A stretch of 64,000 nt of DNA, taken from NCBI GenBank assembly GCA_963755375.1, contig CAVWKG010000006.1, forward strand, positions 124,001-188,000. The letters are read 5' to 3'. The translations under genes and the position numbers were made by a program. This document shows, piece by piece, positions 58,805 through 64,000 of the stretch (its first letter is position 1; the number at the start of each line of letters is the position of its first letter). This DNA is from Bog-473 sp963755375 (lineage in GTDB: Bacteria; Actinomycetota; Acidimicrobiia; Acidimicrobiales; RAAP-2). Under the pieces are notes generated by a model. That model was not told the origin of the DNA. It ran no database searches and worked only from the letters and a program-made list of their open reading frames with translations.

Positions 58805-60001
58805 GTGGACGACCCCCGAGTGACGCGTTGGGCGGACAGCGGAGCCATGGCTCTGACGGGGCTCCCCGACGAACCGCTCGGGCCACCCAGCAGCCTCGTG
58901 GAGGGGATGGATCGCCTTGCCCTCTCGTTCCCGGGGTTGGACGCGCTCGCCCTCCTGGGCGAGCGCGCCGCGCTGATGGGACTGTGGCGCCGGGGGGCCA
59001 CGAGCTGTGGGGGAAGCTGCCGGCTGCTTCGTTCCACCGACGGCTTCATGGCCGTTTCGCTACCACGCGGCGACGACATGGAGTTGGTCTCGGCGTGGCT
59101 GGAGCTCGGCGCCGCACCCGCCTCCGCCTCCGCCGTCTGGACCGCGGTCGCCGCGAGGGTGGCTGACGACGACCCCCGTACCCTCTCGACGCGGGCGCAG
59201 CTTCTCGGGCTGCCCGTCGCCCGGGTCGGGGAGGCAGCCCGGTCGAGACGACGCACCGGGGTGCTCCCCGCCCGCCTCGGCGAGGCGCCACCACGGACCG
59301 ACCCGAAGGGCCTGGTCGTCATCGACCTGTCCGCCCTGTGGGCGGGTCCTTTGTGCGGAGATCTCCTGGCCCGCTCGGGCGCCTCGGTGGTGAAGGTGGA
59401 GTCGACGCAGCGTCCCGACGGGGCGCGGCGCGGCAGCCGCGCCTTCTTCGACCTCCTGAACGGGCGCAAGCGATCGGTCGCCCTCGACCTGCAGAGTCGA
59501 GAGGGGGTACGGGTGTTGCGCGAGCTGGTTCGGAGGGCGGACGTCGTGATCGAGGCAAGCCGGCCTCGCGCGCTGGCCCAATTCGGGCTGGAGGGCCCCG
59601 GCGTCGTCGAGGACGCCCGTCCCCGGGTCTGGGTCTCCATCACCGGCTACGGTCGCTCCGGCGAGGAGGCCAACCGGGTGGCGTTCGGCGACGACGCCGC
59701 TGCCGGGGGCGGTCTCGTGGCCTGGCGCGGAGCGGACCCGTTGTTCTGCGCTGATGCGGTCGCCGACCCGCTCACGGGACTGACCGCCGCCGATGCCTGC
59801 CTGTCCGCACTCCGCTCAGGAGGGCGCTGGTTCCTCGACGTCTCGATGGCCGACGTGAGTGCAGGGCTCAGCGGTCCCACCCTGCCCGCTCCGGCCGGGC
59901 TCGCGGTGGCGGCGCCGCGGGCACGCCCGGTCGAGTCGAGGGCACCGGATCTCGGATCGGATACCGCGGCGGTCCTCGCCGAGCTCGGCATCGAAGGGTG
60001 A
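58805..60001 (+). CDS. CaiB/BaiF-type CoA-transferase family protein with unusual domain order
   Basis: A 398-residue family III CoA-transferase-like protein. The familiar N-terminal motif of the family (VVIDLSALWAGPLCGDLLAR, SVVKVES, RSVALDLQSREGVRVL, DVVIEASRPRALAQFGL) appears only from residue 170. The segment before it (DSGAMALTGLPDEPLGPPSS, STDGFMAVSLPRGDDMELVS) resembles the middle and end of normal members. After it comes FGDDAAAGGGLVAW and DAVADPLTGLTAADA. This looks like a permuted or re-arranged fold. It would move CoA between acids if active; the catalytic Asp cannot be placed with certainty. Confidence 0.75.
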   Translation: MDDPRVTRWADSGAMALTGLPDEPLGPPSSLVEGMDRLALSFPGLDALALLGERAALMGLWRRGATSCGGSCRLLRSTDGFMAVSLPRGDDMELVSAWLELGAAPASASAVWTAVAARVADDDPRTLSTRAQLLGLPVARVGEAARSRRRTGVLPARLGEAPPRTDPKGLVVIDLSALWAGPLCGDLLARSGASVVKVESTQRPDGARRGSRAFFDLLNGRKRSVALDLQSREGVRVLRELVRRADVVIEASRPRALAQFGLEGPGVVEDARPRVWVSITGYGRSGEEANRVAFGDDAAAGGGLVAWRGADPLFCADAVADPLTGLTAADACLSALRSGGRWFLDVSMADVSAGLSGPTLPAPAGLAVAAPRARPVESRAPDLGSDTAAVLAELGIEG

Positions 60002-60162
60002 CCACCAGCGGGTGCGAGCCGCCGGAGCGGTTGTCGCCTGTCCCGACCCCTTGACCGGTCTCGCCTCATCGTTTTTTTCGACCACCGGACATGTCTGCTT
60101 GAATCAACCGACCGGGTCAGTCGCATGTCAGAGGGCATGGCCGCGAGTGAAAGGGACTCACG

Positions 60163-61389
60163 TTGGCAGACATCATGGAAGGCGTCCGCATCCTGGAGGT
60201 GGCCGAGCACACCTTCGTGCCGGCCGCGTCGGCGATCCTGGCGGACTGGGGCGCCGAGGTGATCAAGATCGAGCACCCGGAACGCGGTGACGCCATGCGG
60301 GGGCTCGCCTCCAGCGGTGTGATGCCGTCGATGGGCGCCGTGCACGTGCTGCTGGAGCACTCAAACCGGGGCAAGAAGAGCATCGGCATCGACGTCAGCA
60401 CCGAGAAGGGGCTCGATCTCATCTACCGCCTGGCCGCAACGTCCGACGTCTTCCTGACCAACAAGGTGCCCGCCGTCCGGAAGAAGCTGCGCATCGAGCT
60501 CGAGGACATCCGGGCCCACAACCCGAACATCATCTACGTCGCCGGGACCGGTGGGGGCGAACGCGGGCCCGAAGCCGACCGCGGCGGCTACGACTTCTTG
60601 AGCTACTGGTGCCGGGCCGGGAGCGCCATGGGGACAACGCCGACCGATGTCGACTACCTCGCCGGACAACCCGGGCCTGGCTACGGCGACTCCATCGGCG
60701 GCATGACGATCGCCGGAGGGATCCTCGGGGCGCTGTTCCACCGGGAGCGGACGGGGGAGGCCCTGCCACTCGACGTCTCGCTGCTGGGAGTGGGCATGTG
60801 GGCCATGAGCCCCGCAATCGCCCTGTCGCTCCAGCTCGACATGCCCTGGCGCCCCGGTCCGAGCCGCGGTGGCGGCCCTGGCCTCCCCAACCCGCTCGTC
60901 GGAACCTACCTGACCCAGGATGGCAGGTTCCTGGCCTTCTCGTGCCTGCAGGGCTTCCGTTACTGGCCGAGTGCATGTCGGGTTATCGGGTGCGAGGACC
61001 TGATCACCGACGAGCGGTTCTCCTCGCACGAGCAGCTGGCCGCCAACGCCGGTGCGGCCCGCGCCATCCTCAAAGAGGTCTTCGAATCGGCGCCGCTGAG
61101 TGAGTGGAGGGTTCGCCTCGGTGACTTCGAGGGCCAGTGGGCGGTGGCACAGGACAGCCTCGAGCTCACCAAGGACGTCCAGGTTGAGGCGAACGGCCAC
61201 CTCGGGGAGACCACGACGGCCGACGGGGTGCCCTTCACGCTCGTCACCACGCCGGTGCAGTTCGCCGGCTTGCCCTCCGCGCCGAAGCGGGCACCCGAGT
61301 TCAACGAGCATTGTGAGGAGATCCTCGCCGGCATCGACTGCGGTGCCGAGGAGATGCTGGAGCTCAAGGTGGCCGGGGTCGTGGCCTAG
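60163..61389 (+). CDS. CaiB/BaiF-type (family III) CoA transferase
   Basis: A 408-residue enzyme of standard order: VRILEVAEHTFVPAASAILA, WGAEVIKIEHPERGDAMRG, KKSIGIDVSTEKGLDLIYRL, the candidate catalytic Asp in RGGYDFLSYWCRAG, and a C-terminal part with VPFTLVTTPVQF. Family III enzymes transfer CoA between carboxylates without a free acid intermediate. TTG 60163 follows AAAGGGA at suitable spacing and is preferred to ATG 60175. It follows the permuted CoA transferase on the same strand after 160 bases, so they may act on related acids. Confidence 0.88.
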   Translation: MADIMEGVRILEVAEHTFVPAASAILADWGAEVIKIEHPERGDAMRGLASSGVMPSMGAVHVLLEHSNRGKKSIGIDVSTEKGLDLIYRLAATSDVFLTNKVPAVRKKLRIELEDIRAHNPNIIYVAGTGGGERGPEADRGGYDFLSYWCRAGSAMGTTPTDVDYLAGQPGPGYGDSIGGMTIAGGILGALFHRERTGEALPLDVSLLGVGMWAMSPAIALSLQLDMPWRPGPSRGGGPGLPNPLVGTYLTQDGRFLAFSCLQGFRYWPSACRVIGCEDLITDERFSSHEQLAANAGAARAILKEVFESAPLSEWRVRLGDFEGQWAVAQDSLELTKDVQVEANGHLGETTTADGVPFTLVTTPVQFAGLPSAPKRAPEFNEHCEEILAGIDCGAEEMLELKVAGVVA

Positions 61390-61416
61390 TGGCGCGCCCG
61401 CGCACCCGGAGCTGAC

Positions 61417-62010
61417 ATGAGCGAGCCCCGCACCACGGCGCTGCTCTTCGTCGAGTGCCAGCGCGGGGTCGTGGGCGACCTCTCCGTCCTCCCGGCTCTG
61501 GCCGAATCGGCCCGACCGGTCCTGGCTGTCATGGGTCGCCTGGCGGCCGGCGCCCGCGCCGCGGGGGTCCCGGTCGCCCACCTGACCTATCTCCCCCTCG
61601 CCGGCGGCCGCTCGGCCAGCCGGCGCTCCCCGCTGATGCGGGCGACGACAGCAACGGCAGGCTGGAGCGACGGGCACCCCGCCCTCGACGTCGTGCCCGA
61701 GATCGGCGTGGGGCCCGACGACCTCGTCGTGCCGCGGCACCAGGGCATCTCGCCGGTGCACCGCACCGAGGTGCTGGCCATCCTGCGCAACATGGGAATG
61801 GAGCATGTGGTGATCGCGGGCGTCTCGACGAACCTGGCCGTCCCGGCGGTCGCCGTCGGCGCGGCCGACGAGGACTTCGGCGTCATCGTCGCCACGGATG
61901 CCTGCGTCGGCACGCCACCCGAGCACCACGCATCCATGCTCCGGCACAGCCTGTCCTTCGTCGCCCGCCTGGCCACGGTGGACGAGCTCCTCGCGGAGTG
62001 GTCAGCCTGA
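61417..62010 (+). CDS. Isochorismatase-fold protein lacking the catalytic triad
   Basis: A 197-residue isochorismatase/cysteine-hydrolase fold: ALLFVECQRGVVGD (Glu13 in place of the usual Asp), LVVPRHQGISPVHRT (Arg/His at the Lys position), and the active-site loop IAGVSTNLAVPAVAVGA, where Ala141 replaces the nucleophilic Cys. All three triad positions are altered. It is probably a ligand-binding or structural pseudoenzyme, or uses other chemistry. It starts 28 bases after the CoA transferase and is likely co-transcribed. Confidence 0.78.
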   Translation: MSEPRTTALLFVECQRGVVGDLSVLPALAESARPVLAVMGRLAAGARAAGVPVAHLTYLPLAGGRSASRRSPLMRATTATAGWSDGHPALDVVPEIGVGPDDLVVPRHQGISPVHRTEVLAILRNMGMEHVVIAGVSTNLAVPAVAVGAADEDFGVIVATDACVGTPPEHHASMLRHSLSFVARLATVDELLAEWSA

Positions 62011-62061
62011 CCGCATCAGCGCTCGTGCGCGCGCACGCCCCGGGGCATGAGCGGGGTCAGA

Positions 62062-63537
62062 TCAGGACTGGGGCCAGGCGATGGCCTTGGTCTCGAGGTA
62101 CTGCTCGAGGCCCTCGATCCCGCACTGGCGCCCCACGCCACTCGCCTTGTAGCCGCCGTAGGGCGAGTCGGCGCCGTACCACATGCCCCCGTTGACGCTC
62201 ATGGAGCCGGTCCGCACCCGGCGCGCCAGTGCGGTCGCCCGCTCCTCGGACGCCGAGACGATGCCGCCCGAGAGCCCGAACGTGCTCTCGTTGGCGATGC
62301 GCACGGCGTCGTCGTCGTCCTCGTAGGGGATGACCGCCAGTACCGGTCCGAAGATCTCCTCCTGGGCGATCGTCATGGAGTTGTCCACGTCGATGAACAG
62401 GGTCGGCTCGACGAACCAGCCCTTGGGCAGGTGCGCGGGGCGGCCACCCCCGACCACGAGCTTCGCGCCCTCCTCCTGGCCGCGCTCGATGTACCCGAGC
62501 ACGCGGTCACGTTGGCGGGCGCTGACCAGCGGGCCCATGAGCACCGCGTCGCTGCTGGGGTCGCCGTAGGGCACCGCGGCCATGGCGGCGCTGATCAGCT
62601 CGACACCCTCGTCGTAGCGCGACCGCGGCAGGAGCATGCGCGTCTGCATGGCGCACCCCTGGCCGGCATGGACGCAGACCATGGAGGCGCCGGGGACGGC
62701 GGTGGCGAAGTCGGCGTCGTCGAGCACGATCATCGCCGACTTGCCCCCGAGCTCCAGGAAGGTCTTCTTGAGCGTGGCGGCGCCCTTCTCCATGATCCGG
62801 GTGCCGGTGAGCGTGGACCCGGTGAACGAGATCATGTCCACCAGCGGGGAGACAGTGAGCTCCTCCCCGACGAGGTGGTCGGCGGAGGTGACCACGTTGA
62901 TCACACCCGGCGGGATGTCCGTCTTCTCGGCGATCAGACGGCCCAGGCGCGTGGCGTTCCAGGGGGTGTCCGGCGCGGGCTTGAGGATCATGGTGTTGCC
63001 CGTGGCGAGGATCGGTCCGAGCTTGTTCAGCGTCACCTCGAGCGGGTAGTTCCACGGGACGATGGCGCCGATGACCCCGATGGGCTCCTTCCAGACGGAG
63101 CGGCGGCTGAGCATGCCCATCATGTTCCCGTCGGGCAGGTCACGTTCCCACGCGAACTGGTCGATCATCTTCGCCGGCCAGCTGAGTGCCTCGGCCAGGG
63201 GCCAGTCCAGTTGGGCGGCGAACGTCATCATCCGCGGGGTCCCGACCTCAGCGATCAGCTCCTCGCGGTACTCCTCCCGCTCGGACTCGAGCGCCGCCTG
63301 CAGCTGCTCCAGGCAGCGCCGGCGCAGCGTGTGATTGGTCGACCAGTCCGAGTCGTCGAAGGCCTGCCGCGCCAGGACGATCGCCCGCTGCATGTCCTCG
63401 GCCGAGGCGTCTGCGACCTCGCCCAGCACCTCTTCCGTCGCCGGATTGACGTTCTCGAACCGCTTGCCGGAGGCCGCCTCGACGAGCTCGCCCCCGATGA
63501 GCATGCGCGCCTCACCGGCACCATTGTGGCTGGCCAT
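62062..63537 (-). CDS. Aldehyde dehydrogenase, NAD(P)+-dependent
   Basis: A 491-residue ALDH with catalytic Cys295 (HAGQGCAMQTR), general base Glu262 (LELGGKSAM), oxyanion Asn163 (VPWNYPLEV), cofactor loop ISFTGSTLTGTRIM and QEEIFGPVLAVIPY. It oxidises aldehydes to acids and could feed the neighbouring acid/CoA enzymes. ATG 63537 has AGAGGAAGAGG upstream. Substrate not decidable; no signal peptide. Confidence 0.92.
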   Translation of the reverse strand: MASHNGAGEARMLIGGELVEAASGKRFENVNPATEEVLGEVADASAEDMQRAIVLARQAFDDSDWSTNHTLRRRCLEQLQAALESEREEYREELIAEVGTPRMMTFAAQLDWPLAEALSWPAKMIDQFAWERDLPDGNMMGMLSRRSVWKEPIGVIGAIVPWNYPLEVTLNKLGPILATGNTMILKPAPDTPWNATRLGRLIAEKTDIPPGVINVVTSADHLVGEELTVSPLVDMISFTGSTLTGTRIMEKGAATLKKTFLELGGKSAMIVLDDADFATAVPGASMVCVHAGQGCAMQTRMLLPRSRYDEGVELISAAMAAVPYGDPSSDAVLMGPLVSARQRDRVLGYIERGQEEGAKLVVGGGRPAHLPKGWFVEPTLFIDVDNSMTIAQEEIFGPVLAVIPYEDDDDAVRIANESTFGLSGGIVSASEERATALARRVRTGSMSVNGGMWYGADSPYGGYKASGVGRQCGIEGLEQYLETKAIAWPQS

Positions 63538-63754
63538 GTTGCACCTCTTCCTCTGGACCCGCCGGCGACCTTAGGAAGCCCCCCGGGCACGGTCAAGGTG
63601 GGCCGTTCCGACGGCGCAGGCTGCCCGAACCGACGGGCCGCCCGGCCGGCCTTTCGCGGAAACCCGTCGAGACGTGTCGATTCTGCAGACTCCCGTTCGA
63701 CGCTTTGCCAGAGTGAGGCGACGAGCGCTCACCGACGGAAGAAACGGAGACCAC

Positions 63755-64000
63755 CATGCGATTCCTGGGCTACACGCTGGCCAACGAGGCCGAGACGCCG
63801 ACGGAGCCACCCCGGCCCGAGCTGTACGAGGAAATGGGCAAATTCGTCGAGGAGGCGGTCAACGCCGGGGTCATCGTGGCCACCGGCGGCATCGCCCCCA
63901 CTTCGGAGGGCGCCAAGATCACACTGAAGGACGGTGCATTCACCGTCGTGGACGGCCCGTTCACCGAGGCGAAGGAATTGGTCGGCGGCTGGGCTCTCAT
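63755..64000 (+). CDS. YCII-related (DGPF) domain protein, C-terminus off the right edge
   Basis: The first 82 residues of a YCII/DGPF-type protein from ATG 63755: RFLGYTLANEAETPTEPPRP, VIVATGGIAPTSEGAKI, and the signature VVDGPFTEAKELVGGWAL. Such proteins are small ferredoxin-fold dimers, often paired with ECF sigma factors; their function is uncertain. Truncated by the window edge. Confidence 0.85.

Noticed and set aside
57743..60001. A 752-codon plus-strand frame covering the MBL-side gap and the CoA transferase
   Set aside because: The first 354 codons are Ser/Arg/Thr-rich antisense of the hydratase gene; the real gene starts at GTG 58805.

Overview
The window looks like chromosome of a high-G+C actinobacterium, probably soil or aquatic and possibly close to Acidimicrobiia. 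Support comes from three LLM-class F420/flavin oxidoreductases, mycobacteria-like acyl-CoA genes (a two-domain acyl-CoA dehydrogenase, CaiB-type CoA transferases, DUF2889), DUF2510 and DUF6458 proteins, an LAxTG sorting signal, and many starts that sit 5-8 bases after a TANNNT box (leaderless style). No rRNA, CRISPR array or prophage is visible, and the taxonomic placement is an inference.

Bases 1 to about 22,450 form an accessory, partly decaying region that reads as less G+C rich than the rest. It holds small single enzymes (cysteine-hydrolase fold, VOC-hotdog fusion, hydrolases, MazG-like, asparaginase, DUF523, methyltransferases, a TrpF-like protein). It also holds an operon of a GntR/YtrA regulator with two membrane-anchored beta-propellers, facing a third protein with the same basic membrane anchor. 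Several genes are broken: a class A beta-lactamase-like/hydrolase chimera, an acetyltransferase and an APH-type kinase. Between 15.1 and 17.7 kb lies hairpin-rich, gene-poor DNA around two tiny membrane proteins and a STAS protein. Then come a GT2 glycosyltransferase, an LAxTG surface protein and the wreck of an IS element beside a tRNA-Arg(ACG), which marks the region's right edge.

From 22.6 to 33.4 kb are two DrrAB-like ABC exporters. The first is divergent from a TetR-ROK-P450 unit across two putative TetR operators. The second is co-oriented with a PadR regulator that has a clear leaderless promoter. Between them are an amidase with one frameshift and a NucS-like/DUF4268 putative nuclease.

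From 33.5 to 37 kb a translationally coupled operon encodes a PIG-L deacetylase, two phytanoyl-CoA-dioxygenase-like Fe(II)/2OG enzymes and an LLM oxidoreductase, the best candidate for an undescribed small pathway. From 37.7 to the end the DNA is dense in CoA-ester metabolism: acyl-CoA synthetase, three enoyl-CoA hydratase-family proteins, HSD10-like dehydrogenase, TesB thioesterase, a two-domain acyl-CoA dehydrogenase, two CoA transferases, an MBL hydrolase and an aldehyde dehydrogenase. A KimA-like transporter and an unusual regulator made of two FadR-type units in one chain sit among them. An AATAGAG-containing motif recurs in several promoters of this block and may mark a local regulon.
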